64,000 nt of DNA from Spinacia oleracea (Eukaryota > Streptophyta > Magnoliopsida > Caryophyllales > Amaranthaceae): assembly GCF_020520425.1 (NCBI RefSeq), contig NC_079490.1, positions 6,014,001 to 6,078,000 on the forward strand. The letters run 5' to 3'. The notes under the pieces were generated by a model, which was not told where the DNA came from, did no database searches, and saw only the letters and a program-made list of their open reading frames with translations. Positions 1-11,703 of the stretch are shown piece after piece; the stretch's first letter is position 1, and every line of letters starts with the position of its first letter. A program made the translations under genes and the position numbers.

Positions 1-205
1 ATAACATAAGACTTGGGTTCTTCAGAACCCTTGCTGCCAATTCACCTACTTCGACCATCAACAAATTCCAAGATATTTGACAATTCTCGAAATGCGCATA
101 TCCCGTTAATGACCACCTTTCGTTGAAGTATTGTTGGAACAACTCAGTTGGTCCAACAAAACAAATATTATGGGCATTATCCTTTGAGAAAACGGTACAC
201 TGATC
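1..205 (-). pseudogene. Werner-exonuclease-like relic, copy 1 (partial)
   Basis: Read on the minus strand, this stretch gives peptides matching the intact paralogue at 31383-32093: VYRFLKG, then after a shift of frame NICFVGP, and GELAARVLKNPSL. An extra base near 183 puts a stop directly after VYRFLKG, and there is also a 3-base insertion, so it cannot encode the full domain. The 3' end runs off the window at base 1, and similarity is lost upstream of about 205. Known of the family: plant WEX-like proteins are DEDD-type 3'-5' exonucleases with an RNase H fold. That this is a dead copy follows directly from the frame break. Confidence 0.75.
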
Positions 206-481
206 CAAGAAACCTACCGTTGGAAATCCTAGTAAGAATACAAAAGAAAAATGAGTGGGGAAAAGGGAATGTGAAAAGTTTCACATGAGAAAAACACCAT
301 TTACTTTCAATGTTGGGGATTTGAAGGAAACATTTGTTTAAGAAAGTATGTGAGTGGCATGAGTGGACACACAACACGCGCGCGCGCCAGGCCATGGGCC
401 TTGGTACTTGGCGAATGCGGTTCGCGGGCGTGGGGTGGGTTTTGTGGGCCGGGTTATTCTTTTTGGTAAAAAGCTGTTGTA
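206..481. other. unassigned intergenic segment
   Basis: Between the exonuclease-like relic and the first CACTA end. It contains a short run of alternating CG at about 378-388 and a G-rich stretch. The small minus-strand reading frame here has no recognisable domain. No gene or repeat boundary is supported. Confidence 0.4.
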
Positions 482-3156
482 CACTACTACAAAACTAATA
501 GTTTTTAGACGTTGTTAGCTCGACGCCAGCGTGTAAGTGCTGGGGGGAAAAATCGATTCCCGCTTTTTTTCGACGCCTTTAGGCATCGAGGATTTTCTGG
601 ACTATATTCAGCGTCGAGAGTACGCGTGCCTTGCACGTGTATTCGGTTTTAGTTGAATGTAATACGAGGGCCATTCCATTTCTCCCATCTCAGCTCCCAA
701 CTCCCAACCCTCGCAAACTCCTACAGTTTCACCAAAATTACTCTCTCTTGCCTCACCGTTCTCTCTCTCACGCCTCACAATCGAGAAATTCTAAGATGAA
801 AAGCTCGATGAAGAACTCGAAAAGGTGATGAATTTTCTATCCTCTCTTGTTCTTGATTTCTAGGGTTTCCTCATACGTTTTTTTCATTTTTTTTTCCAGA
901 TCTTGTTATTAGTTTCTAGGGTTTTCTTCTTTCGATTTGTTCGGAGAATCAATTTTTCTGTCAATTGCATTCCACATAAATGGAAAGGAAATTTTTGAAT
1001 TCAACATCACACATGTGGATATGGTAAGGGTTATTTTGTTTCAGAAGAATTTTTCTACAATTTTTCAAAATTCAAAATTGAATTTGCTGGAGTATTAGCT
1101 CTTTATTTGCATCTTCGTTCTCGTCAAATGGGGAATTGCTGCCAAATTCGTTTAATTCTACTTTGTTGCTGGTTAGTAGATTTAGTTGTAAATCAATTGT
1201 TTCTTTGGTTTAGTTATCATTTCCCCCCCATTTTCTATGACATGTTTTAGATTTGTGTAATTTTGAGTTTGCTTTGATATTTGGTTAAGTTCCTGCTTCA
1301 GTATTTGGTTTACCAGGTGGATATTTTGGATTATGAAAGTATGAAATGTGCCCTAGAACTTATTGATACTTTATACGAGACTATGAGTAATAGATGCTTG
1401 TTTCTCTTCTTTGCTCCATTTTGTGAATGATTTGTTTCCTTCATTAATAGTTCATCAATTCATTAAACAATTTGGGTTTTCATATGCAGATTGAATACTT
1501 CTATGTGTGCTTTATTACAAAATACTCAAGGCCAAAATAGTGATCATTATTATATAAATAGAATCAAGAAAGCTTTTAAGCCTCTTAATCATAGTCTATG
1601 CACGTCCTTATGTCCAGTGAGAGTGCCCAAATTTCTGTTTAGATTTATTTTTAAGCTCAATCAATTTTTATAGATTTTGAAAGTTCAATAAAAGTATGAA
1701 CTTTATGAAGATTCTACACGTTAAGGGATGTAAGTTAATAATTATAAGATGATCTGATGAAGATTCTACATTGACTTCTTGAGCCTTATTGTAACTGGGT
1801 AGCATAAATCTCATAGAACAATTAAGAACTTCATGCGTTAAGAATACAGGGAAGGTTTAGAAATATTGTCTACAATTCATAATTTTATGCGTAAAATCTC
1901 CTTTTTTGCTTTTCACATTTGTTTTTTCTAATTTTCTGATTCCATTATAATTTCGTATTCTGTCAATAGAGTTGTAATAGTATCTAGATTTACATCCAAA
2001 ATGCGTAGTAAAAATGTATAACTTATCAGCATAATTTTCCTTTAAATTACTGTGAACTAATTATGATATGTTCATTTCACTGGCAGGATTCAGTCACTGT
2101 TGTTGGATACCCCCTTGGAGGAGATACAATTTCTGTGACAAAGGGGGTGGTTTCACGAATAGAGGTCTGAATCAACTTTGAAGTATTAAACAAAATATTT
2201 GATTAATTCAATCTTGGTCAGTGACAAATTTGTTTTCTGTATTGGACTAATATTTTGAATCATTATAAGTAATATTGATTATGTACTTAATCCCTTGATA
2301 ATCTTTTACTATTCTCTAACACTATTCTGTTTCAGGTAATAGTGGAGGCCTTGCATTCAATGACCAGGGGGAGTGCATTGGTGTGGCATATCAGGTATGG
2401 GCTATATAGTTTTTAAAATCAAACAAAATGAACCCCTTAAACAAACGAAAACAGAACACGAAACTAACGTGCTGATGTTGTTAAAGTTGCAATCTTGTTC
2501 CGGTTTAAAACAAAATGAATTGGTTAATCTGTATTGTAACGGAATGAACTTACTGAACTGGTTAATATTTATTGGAACAAAATGAACTTACTGAATTGGT
2601 TGAGTTACAATCTTGATCTGTATTAGAACGACATGAACTCACTAAACATCGATACCATCTGGACTAAAACGAGAAGAACTCACTGATTTGGTTTTCTTAA
2701 AGGTACAATCTTGGCTTGGATTCAGATTTATGACTTGTAGGTGACATTTTATATAGTGAAAACAGACTGATATTTCGTGTTTGCGGGACTGGGATAGATG
2801 TTTTTCTAAAGCAGTAGTATAGACCCTTCTAGGCACTGCACAACAAGTCTTGGCGATGGCACACAAAAGGGTAATTATTCTCATTTCTTTTCATTATATT
2901 CTTTTTGCATTTGATCACTTCTCTGAATCTTACTGTCCCTGTCTTGGTCTGATATGTTAATCTCTTGAGGTTAGTTTATCTTCATTCGTAAAGGCGAAAT
3001 GTGTAGTGTCTTCTATCCCCTTTTTATTCTCCATTTCTCCATTTTGGTTGCATCAAACTAAACAAAACTTTGTGCCTTAATTCATTGTATGTTGCAAGCC
3101 ACTGCATTGTATGATTGTATCTTACTCTTCGTCCTGAATCCTGATCCAAAAACGGA
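482..3156 (+). mobile_element. CACTA-type element A, left end visible, right end not found
   Basis: Begins with the CACTA terminus CACTACTACAAAACTAATAG at 482, preceded by GTA. Subterminal repeats of the form TCGACGC / GCGTCGA follow within about 150 bases (near 520, 570 and 612), as is usual for En/Spm-type elements where the transposase binds. The body carries no transposase frame but does carry captured DEG protease exons (2087-2394). I found no matching GTAGTAGTG terminus before element B starts at 3157, so the right boundary is simply the start of the next element. A may have been truncated, or B may be nested in A. Confidence 0.6.
2087..2394 (+). pseudogene. captured DEG-type serine protease exons
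   Basis: Two exon-like pieces with proper splice signals. The first, 2087-2164, follows an AG acceptor and ends at GT; it encodes 26 residues including [20 protein letters not shown]. The second, 2336-2394, follows TTTCAG and ends before GTATGG; it encodes NSGGLAFNDQGECIGVAYQ. GNSGG is the catalytic-serine motif of HtrA/DEG proteases (the Gly codon is completed across the splice), and the wording is closest to plant DEG9-type proteins as I remember them. Residues normally between the two pieces are missing, as are the His and Asp of the triad and the PDZ region. It is therefore a fragment, most simply explained as host sequence captured by the surrounding CACTA element. Confidence 0.72.
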
Positions 3157-5390
3157 CACTACTACAAAATATGTGTTTTCTAGACCCTTTGGGCTCGACG
3201 CGTGCGGCATAACGTTAGGCTAATATTACAATATCTATGTTTGCTCGACGCTTTTCGGTGTCTAGTGAATTCTAGTCAACATTCAGCGTCGAGGAATTAA
3301 GAGATATGACACATGTTTTTCACGTGGTTTCAATTAGCAGACTCGGTGTTCACGCCCCCTCATTCTCTCTCTTAATCGTCTTCTGCTCTCCCCTCAACCC
3401 TAAGCTCTACTCCTCTCTCACTTCTCATCCTCAAAATTTCTAGATCTACATCCAAGATTGAAGATTCTGCCTCAATTTCAAGAAATACGACAAAATGTAA
3501 ATGAAATTCAAAGACTTTGAGGTATTAATTTGTCTCCAATGTTCTAACTTTGTTGGATATTTAGGTTCTTATTGCCTCAAGTTGAAATTTTTGTTCATTC
3601 TGTGAATTGAAGCCCGTTGGTTATGTTTCTTATTCGTTTCTTTCTCTATCTCTAGTTTTCTGTCATTTTTTTCCCTGGCTTCATATTGGATTGATGTTCT
3701 ATTTTAATCTAGGTACATTTAGGTTTTCAACACTTATAATAGCTTTAATCTAGGTACCCCATAAACGACTATTACATGTTCTGTTCTCCATCGAATTTCC
3801 TTTTTTTTTTCAATTGTCTTTGATATTTTCAGTTTGATTGCTATTTGATTATGTAGAAATCTATGAATTGCAAACATTATTATATTGGGAGTTAATCGTA
3901 ACCTAGCTATGAATTAGTATTCTCAATTATGAACATGGTTAACTCATGGCGAAGCAGTATATATGTTTGAACTTGAAAGTTTGGCTTAATATACCATTAC
4001 CTTAAATCACTCTGATGAAGCGTAACTGTCAGTTGGGTGATGTTATAGGCTATGAACTGAAGACAGGGGATGGGGGTGAGCGGGGAGGTGATCAAACATT
4101 CAAACAGACACGTTTCTATTGTAGTTGCATAGAGAATGTTCCGTGTATGCCCCGGAGGCCTTGATTTGGCAACTTAGAGCATTAGGTTTATGTGGTTGAT
4201 ACCAGAAATCTGTGAGTTAACTAATTATCCACTTTTTGTTTGCTTCTGATTTATACCTTTCACCAGCTTTTGAAAGGCAATGTAGGAAGGTATGATCCTC
4301 AAAACAATCTCCAGGAAATGATGAATTTCTGAATCGTAAAGGCCGTCTTTTAACTTAATCCATAAGGTTTTTGTCTCAGATGAATGTGAGCTTGTTGAAA
4401 ATGTATTGTTTAGTGTATCTTCAAATCCCATTGAAAAGTTATTTTTTGTGCTGTTTAACTGTTATCACAGTTCTTATTCTTATTATTACTGTCAAATCTG
4501 AAATTTGGTTGTTCATTAGGGTTAGAACATTCTAGTTGTTCTTAATTATAGCTCATATGATAGGATGATAATAACTTAATTCCTTGTGCATCTGTTTCAG
4601 CATTGCTTGCTATCAAATTTTTGTTCCAGAGGAGTATTTAGCTTACAACCATGTCAGAAGGTAATTCTACTGTAAGATATCCGTGCATGATATTGTGACA
4701 TATTTAAGTGCAGATTCTTCTTCGAAGTGTTTTAGACTATGCACTAGATTTATTTCTCTTTTTTCCTGGATTTGCAGGCTTTACTGTATTAAGTGTGCTA
4801 AATGTGCTGAAGGATGAGCCTGGCAGCAGTTCTTTGAAAAGAAGAACTACAATATAAGTTGTTCAATGCCTTTAATGTAAACAAATAGTAGAAGTGTGCA
4901 TAATATTACAATGTCAATGTACGATACTAATAATTATTTTGTTGTAGTTAATATCAATTTTAAACAAATTCATGTAAGACTTTCTTCCATTTATACATTA
5001 GTAATGAATAGATTTTCTTGTCGTTTATTCATTTTGATCTCTATGGTTAGTTTTACCTACACAGAATTTTCTTTATGTGGATAATCTTTTAAGTACAGCG
5101 TCGGCTAGACCCCCGAAATGATAATAATAACTCTTAATTCTCGACGCTATTGTAATTAATATTATACAAATAAATTTGGATGTCTTTTGGGGTCGTATTA
5201 TCGTGCTCATTTAGAATTAAAATTCCCGCCAAACACAAATTTCTGGACGCCTGTAGGTGTCGAGAACATTAAATAGGAAAATATTGGACAAGGCGGGAAA
5301 AAATCGTGTCGACGCCAAAAATCAGATTTGTTGACGCTTAAAATCGTCGAGGCTGTCGACGCTGAAGGAAAAAGGTGGTCGCCAAATCCT
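3157..5390 (+). mobile_element. CACTA-type element B, left end plus subterminal repeat block
   Basis: Starts CACTACTACAAAATATG at 3157 (preceded by GGA). TCGACGC-type subterminal repeats follow at about 3195-3290, in the same order as in element A (ending CAGCGTCGAGG). Another block with the same repeats in both orientations lies at 5094-5375, as expected near the right end, but no GTAGTAGTG terminus is seen. The body has exon-like pieces of unknown origin (about 4602-4660 and 4780-4850, bounded by AG and GT signals). I do not recognise the protein. No transposase is visible, so the element is non-autonomous or decayed. Confidence 0.55.
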
Positions 5391-5427
5391 CCTCCAACTT
5401 AACCGCCCAAATTTTAGTTAAAGAAAA

Positions 5428-6533
5428 GGCAAAATTGTCAAAAAGTACCTGCTTTTTGCCTCACTTTGTGAACTAGTACCTTATGTTTTCAGTTTTGTCA
5501 AATAGTACCTTGAATTAAAAAGTATTATTAAAAATGGTACCTTATAGCAACATTCGGCCAAAATATCAATCTTCCGGCCATTGATTTTGTTTGTTGGCAC
5601 AATTTGAGAGGGAAATCAGCGCCTGTGAACACACACTCATCAACTAACCACATTCAAAGTTTTCAGCTTCCTTTCTTCTTCTCATTTACTCCTCTGTATT
5701 CTCTGCTCAAATTAACCCCCTCGAATGATGCCTTTATTTATTCCAGACTACCAAAACAAATGATTCGCCATCTTCCTAAGCTTTCAAATAATTGATAATT
5801 TGTAGGTTCTTGATATGAAGTATCTCATGCTACGTTCTTTTCCTCTCTCTTAATTTCGAATAAGTCGATATATAAACAACATCATTGCATAATCTTCATC
5901 AATTCCACCATATTTACTACAACACAAACCTTATCTACATCGATGTCACATAACGAGAACCACAAGATATCTTATTACTTATTCATGGCGGTCATTCTTT
6001 CCCATTTCAGATCAATGTAAGTTCACTCGATCACCTTAAACACATAAGTTGATGTCCTTCGAGCCTTAAAAGAATGGATTGATCCAAACTTCATTCCTAC
6101 CAATTCATTCATCAGTTCCTGGGATTTTGCACTTGACCCTTGTGAGAGAACAGGGGCTCACTTCCTCGACTTCCTCTTCTCAATTCGCAAAGGAAGCCCA
6201 CATTTACATGTGGAACAAAATCTTCGAAGAGAAGATATCTGCAATGGGAGTAAATTACAACAATGAATTTCAATTGATTACAATTTGCACCAAAAAAATT
6301 AATAAGAGTAACAGAGGCGCGTGATTTTTGTCTTGGTTTGTTCAACACGCACATGTTTATGGAGGGAAACTTGAATCAATGGTCGGAGAATTGATAATTT
6401 GGCCGGAATGTTGCTATAAGGTACTGTTTTTAATACAACTTTTTAATTCAAGGTACTATTTGACAAAACTTAAAATATAAGGTACTAGTTCACAAAGTGA
6501 CGCAAAAAGAATGTACTTTTTGACCATTTTTCC
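5428..6533. mobile_element. MULE (Mutator-like) element, non-autonomous, 1.1 kb
   Basis: Long terminal inverted repeats of about 160 bases: the left end starting GGCAAAATTGTCAAAAAGTA matches the reverse complement of the right end (GGAAAAATGGTCAAAAAGTA). Similarity continues through repeated AGTACCTT motifs to about 5595 and back from about 6370. The 9-bp target duplication TAAAGAAAA is exact at 5419-5427 and 6534-6542, the hallmark of MULEs. The interior has no transposase. It contains unrecognised sequence with short open frames that could be captured host DNA. Confidence 0.85.
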
Positions 6534-6542
6534 TAAAGAAAA

Positions 6543-6831
6543 CCAAAAAAAATCAAATTATTTCAACACTGGCATTGTAAGTGTATCATTTTCTTAACCA
6601 TCATTGAAATAAGGTGATTTTCTACATCTTTTCTGCTACTTGTAAATCAATTATTTATCTTGGGTATTGTAATTGAAAGTGTATGTTTCATTACCTTTGA
6701 TGATCTAAATTAGTAGGGCTTGTGCTCATTTGAAACTTAATCATTTCATATTAATCTGGTTTGGTAAACTAGTTGACGGAGAAAACAATAATCTGAGTTG
6801 TTTATGGCAGAGATAACAATGTGCATATCTT
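6543..6831. other. unassigned AT-rich segment
   Basis: AT-rich sequence between the MULE and the LINE insertion. No open frame of note, no inverted repeat and no RNA gene seen. Confidence 0.4.
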
Positions 6832-7142
6832 TATTGTACTAATTTTTTTTTTTGATCAGTAAGAAATTTTTATTACGCCTTCACGAGCCAACAAACTCAG
6901 GAGATACAACACTACAAAGAGACAAAACGGCCAAAAGAAACCCCCAAAGGGCTAGATTTGGCACCATACTCACCACCTAGAAGTCTAACAGAATTATAGA
7001 AGCAATAGTTCGTAGTTTTGTATATAACCAAGAATTATCACTAGAGAACAGAGGGCTACATACATCTACTCAATTACAAACCTTCAAACATTCAAACCAT
7101 GTTTTATCTATGTTTGTAACGTTATGAGGGATAAGTTGAGTA

Positions 7143-10083
7143 CACTACAAGAATTAGTAGCAACTAGGGCGACTTTTCAATAAAAAAAAGGCAACTCTGA
7201 AATCGTCCTAGTATAACCAATCAAACATGGCAAATAGATGTCGCCGCTGTTGACTCAAACAACGAGGGCGAAAATGGGTTCGCCCTTCTCTGAGAATAAT
7301 AAACAGGGCGATTTTAGAAATTCGCCCTCCTTGCTCAATTTATTAAAAGAATAAAAATTGCCAAACTCCTTGAAACTTCAGAGCGATGCCAAACTTTCGT
7401 CGTCCTCAAGAATCCCAAAATGAAAATCCTCCCCATCTTCAATTTAGCTTTCTCTCTCCATAAATCTCCAATTAGTTTTCTCTTTCTTTCCACTAAATAT
7501 CCAATTTAACTTTTTCTCTCCCTCTCCATCTTCAATTTCTCTGGTCATACACCCTAATTTTATGCGTTTTGGTTGAGTTCATATGAAATTTGCTTGAGTT
7601 TGTCTGAAATTTTCTTCAGTTCACCTGGAATTTTCTCAGTTCGCCTGAAATTTTCTTGAGTTCGCCTGAAATTTGGTTCAATTGCACATATTTTCTCATA
7701 TCCGAAGTTCATCTGGTATCATATTTTCTCAACTTCTTCTTCTTTGTGTTTTTTAGCTGGCATTTGAATTACTCGTTCAACATTATTTATCACATCAGGT
7801 TACTGTATTTTAGTGATATATAAGATTCTTATTTTTGCTTAATTGATGTTAATTTTCATTTAAATTGTAATTGATTTGTAAATTAAGCAACTGATTTGTA
7901 ATTCGTATTATTTAGAATCAGCGATGTTTGTGGCTTTGCATGTTCTTTTAATGTTTGTGAATTATTGATTTCTTATATATGGAACCACAATTTGTTAATT
8001 AGACTCAATATATGTTCGTCTATATAATTTGTTGAGTGTATTGAAAACTCAGTACTAAAATTCCTGTTAATTTGCTGTTTTTGGTTAATTATTTAGGGTT
8101 TTGGTTTGCGGATCTATGGAATCTTACAATTTGAGGTTTGTGTTGGAGTTACTTGTTCCTTTCAGACCAACCTTCAATTTCAGGTACTATGCTCATCGTA
8201 CTTTTTGGATTTGATTTCTGTTTCATTTTCATGCTAATTGATGTTGAACATCCAAAATTTGCAGAATTGACATAATTCAAAGTTTTTCGGTTTTTATGTT
8301 CTATAATTTGATAATCTAAGCTTCTTGTGATTCAATCATTGCAATTTATTTGTGTTATTATATTAATTTGATTCAATCATCAACACTTGACTATTTATCT
8401 TCAAAATCTTCTCTTGAACTACTCTTGCCATTGGTAGGGAGACTGTTATAATGAAATTTGTCTTTCAGCTCACTATACTAGTTTAACCATCGGATAGCTG
8501 ACACAACTGTTACGTAGGAGGATCATGCAAAGGCTTTAAATATCATCAGTACTTATAGGTGCACGGTTTGCCAATGTAAGCTCTTGCTTCTCGGGCTCCA
8601 TTTATATTGTCTTGGCTGAATTCTCTATATCTGCTTAGGACATGATTCTCCTAGAGATGTTTGACAAGTTTATCCTCAAGAACTTCATCATAAAATTGTA
8701 AAGGACTTATTCTAATATATATAGCGACTGTCAACACTTTTGTCAATTTGCTCATTTGTCCCCTGATCCTTTTCTTCAGAGTTCTATGTAGTTACCCTTT
8801 ACTAGTATTATTTCAAGGATCATCTTCACAAGAGCAGTGTCCCTATTTTGGCCCTTGCTGGTGACCAAGACTTAATCTGTGCTCCTAAAGCTATATACGG
8901 TATAATATACAATACTTCTTACTCGTACCACATATTTGAATCTCTTGTAGTATAATGCTTTTATCCCTAAAGCTCAATTTTCATGTTATTTCAATATGAT
9001 GTAACAGAAACTGTCAAGGTGATCCCTGGATGGCTATATCCAAGCTGAGTGACTTTTGGCTTCCGGTTATTAACCTAGTGAGAATGAAAGGAGTACCTAT
9101 ACTACGACAGCTACAATTGGGAATTTTGGGTAAGTCCTTTTTCCTGGTGCTGTAAGTCCATTGAGCGTAACAAGTAGCTTTGCAGTTTATAATTAGCCTT
9201 ATGGCACTTAATGCAAGTGGAGTTTCTTTGGTCTAACTATTAAGAAAACATTGACCAAGAAATTTGCATGCATTTTTTTCTAATTTTTTTTTCAAGATTG
9301 GATGTACACACTCTTCCAATGTTAATAGTGTGTTTATCTCCTAAAATGCCTAGTGATTTCTTTGATTTTCAACTTGCAGCTGCTGAATGTTTAGATCCTT
9401 GAAATAGGATTAGTTTCTTTCTGGGCTTTCGTGCTTATAGCTTAGGGTAGAGACGAGCATGCATATTTATGAGTTCATCTAACATGATTGTTGTTGACTC
9501 ATAATTATTGTTGTAGTAGTTTTGTGTACTATAAACATTGCTTGAATGGGATGATGGCATTGACTAAATGTTCTCACTCAATAGATAAGTAGTACTAACC
9601 TATTAGCTCAAATGGAAGAGCATTGTGCAAATGCGCAAAGATGTGGGTTCGAATCCCATATAGGTTAATTTGTTTGATATTTTTGGCTAACATTTAAAAA
9701 AAATAGAAATGAAAAAGAAAAATAGAACAAGGAGGGCGCAAAACTAAATAGTCTTCCTTGATTTAATCTAAGAGGGCGAAAGAGACTGCCTTTCTTGATT
9801 CTAGTCAAGGAGGGCGAAAAAACAAAGTGCCTCACTTGAAAAAATCAAACAGGGCGAAAAATGTTGTCCTCTCTGATTTCAATCAAAGAGGGCGAAAAAT
9901 ATTGCCCTCGTTGATTGAAATCAAAGAGGGCGAAAAATATTGATTGCCCTGGATAGCTAATACAACGAGCCTAACAGGGCGATGGGAGGGCGATTTTTAA
10001 ATCGCCCTATTAGCCTAAGAGGGCGATATTTACATCAAAGAGGGCGATATTTTTCGCCCTCTTTGATCTTATATGTTGTAGTG
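7143..10083. mobile_element. CACTA-type element, 2.9 kb, non-autonomous
   Basis: Left terminus CACTACAAGAATTAGTAG at 7143, right terminus ending TTGTAGTG at 10083, with 3-bp target duplication GTA at 7140-7142 and 10084-10086. Subterminal repeats with the core AGGGCGA occur at the left (7168-7320) and are dense at the right (9730-10065), in both orientations. No transposase frame is seen. The interior is intron-like, with a few exon-like pieces I cannot identify (for example 9008-9130), and it contains a tRNA-like sequence at 9597-9667. It sits inside the LINE piece, so it is the younger insertion. Confidence 0.85.
9597..9667 (+). pseudogene. tRNA-Ile-like relic
   Basis: Cloverleaf features are clear: acceptor arms AACCTAT and ATAGGTT pair over 7 bp, a D-arm with GCTC/GAGC, and a T-arm with TGGG-TTCGAAT-CCCA. 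The anticodon arm is wrong: TTGTG/CGCAA encloses only six bases (CAAATG), so no normal 7-base anticodon loop forms. Overall wording resembles plant tRNA-Ile(AAT) (CCTATTAGCTCA, then GTGCNAAT). Most likely a decayed tRNA gene or tRNA-derived sequence carried inside the CACTA element. It could be scored as a tRNA by a lenient scanner. Confidence 0.6.
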
Positions 10084-10086
10084 GTA

Positions 10087-10475
10087 ACCCTTAGTATAAC
10101 TTCCTTTTTAATTTGGGCTACTAACCTTTCAGGTCTGAGGATCTTCCTTTCCCAGATTGCACTATTCTTTTGCATCCAGACGTTGTAGGTAGTAGCTGCC
10201 AAGGCATAAAATATAACCTTCCTTTTAAAATTGCCCTTCACATTCTTGAGCAACCATTCCTGACATCTTATAAGCATGTGATCCCTACAAGGGACACCAA
10301 GCCAATTTATAATAGCAATCCAAACTCTACTGCTGTATTGACAAGAGAAGAAGATATGGTTTGTGGTCTCTGGATCATTGTCACATAGTGGACAATTAAT
10401 CTCGTTAATGACCCCATGATTAACTAGTCTTGTCCTTACCTTTAGTCTATCTAGCATTGCCATCCAATTAACCAA
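10087..10475 (-). pseudogene. LINE reverse-transcriptase C-terminal zinc-binding domain (zf-RVT), fragment
   Basis: The minus-strand frame encodes RLKVRTRLVNHGVI, NCPLCDNDPETTNHIFFSC and VWIAIINWLG, the zf-RVT region at the end of plant LINE ORF2 (Cys-x2-Cys then His...Cys). The final residues of the open frame are read from CACTA sequence below 10084. No reverse transcriptase core is present, so it is a 5'-truncated copy. Confidence 0.85.
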
Positions 10476-10750
10476 TAAAACAATGTTTTGGAATATTGTA
10501 CTAATTAATTAATCGATTAAATCAGGTATGTTGGTCAACAATTATATATATTTATGTGTATGTCGCATTAATAAATGATGTTATATGTAGTATCCCCAAA
10601 TAATTATAACAACCGAAGAATTAAATGTTTAAATATTATTTTTTAATTTAGTAATATCATATATTATTGTATGTAACAGTGTAATGGTTACAATCAACCT
10701 TAATGGTGCTCTTGAAATAGAAGAAAGGAAGTGAGGTAAATGTTATTACG

Positions 10751-10945
10751 TCCAACCCACCTTTTAAAGGGATGTGTTTTGATTCGGGTCTTGAATTTAG
10801 TGAATTTTGTCATCGTTATGCTTATAATGAAAGGTTTGAGATGTTTGTTAAAAACAATACGTTAAAGAAAGAGTGCAAGGATATTGGCGGAAGTAGAATA
10901 AGTGTTGGAGAATATTTAATAAACTATGTGAGTACATTAACGTAG
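10751..10945 (+). pseudogene. FAR1/MuDR-like N-terminal domain relic
   Basis: One plus-strand frame from about 10751 reads PPFKGMCFDSGLEFSEFC, then YAYNERFEMFVKNN and KKECKDIGG, before a stop near 10945. The pattern G-M-x-F-x-S...F...YA...F resembles the N-terminal zinc-cluster domain shared by MULE transposases and FAR1-type transcription factors. It has no start codon of its own, no catalytic part and no clear element ends. The call rests on a short motif and is tentative. Confidence 0.35.
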
Positions 10946-11640
10946 TGTAGGGAGTGAGTATATGCTAATCATGTTACATGATTAGGAATTATTAGGTCCA
11001 TGTTTGGGCATATTCCTAGCTACCCGGGGATAGGCAAGAGCATGCAAACAAGTGAACGACGCACGTGTAGACCTTTCATACCATGGGACTGTGTTGGAAA
11101 ACATTCCTGAAAGTGAGGAAGTGATCAACCAATATATAAAAAAAATGAACCACATATAATTTTTATGTTCTTTTTGTTTGACAACCGAATACGAAGTATA
11201 ATATTAGAAGCTCTCATAATATCCAGTGGGGATTGTAAAATAAATTTGTGTAAAATCATGCCTCAAGCTTTAATTTTTCGAACATTTGTCTTCCGACCCT
11301 TTAAATTTCAATTTGACTGATAGATTATATGTATATTTTGTATATTATTCTCTATATCATATTTAGCCATATATATTATTGGAAGATATTCCTTGATTGA
11401 TGAGAAAGACATAAATCAACATATATGCAAATTAATCTACGTAATTGTAGGCTATAACTTAGGTAACGCCTAATCATCTATCTAATTACAAGAGATACGG
11501 AAAATTTCAAATCCTGACATATTATTAATGGTTATATTTATGGGGCATTTTCATTAATAGTTATGCTTAAATAACATAGAGGGTAGTTTAGTAAAATCCT
11601 TAGGAAATACCAAAAGCTAATTACGAAAATAACTCTCCCT
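10946..11640. other. unassigned AT-rich segment upstream of the peptide gene
   Basis: AT-rich DNA with no open frame of note. It includes the presumed distal promoter of the cysteine-rich peptide gene that follows. No repeat ends recognised. Confidence 0.35.
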
Positions 11641-11647
11641 CTTGACT

Positions 11648-11656
11648 TATATATAG
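11648..11656 (+). promoter_or_regulatory. TATA box of the ESF1-like peptide gene
   Basis: TATATATAG lies about 50 bases upstream of the ATG at 11704 in an otherwise non-palindromic stretch, giving a short 5' leader of roughly 20-25 bases. Placement fits a plant TATA box; not otherwise tested. Confidence 0.5.
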
Positions 11657-11703
11657 AGATAGATAAACATAAATCATTTTAATTTGTTCATCAATTCGTA
11701 GCA

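Larger units (their letters stand above)
6845..10493 (-). mobile_element. 5'-truncated LINE, split by a CACTA element
   Basis: A minus-strand LINE 3' piece: the poly(A) tail appears as the T run at 6843-6853, and the 13-bp target duplication TATTGTACTAATT is exact at 6832-6844 and 10494-10506. The LINE sequence itself is only about 0.7 kb (6845-7142 and 10084-10493), the rest being the inserted CACTA. It encodes the C-terminal zinc-binding region (see 10087-10475). Truncation from the 5' end is normal for target-primed reverse transcription. Confidence 0.85.
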
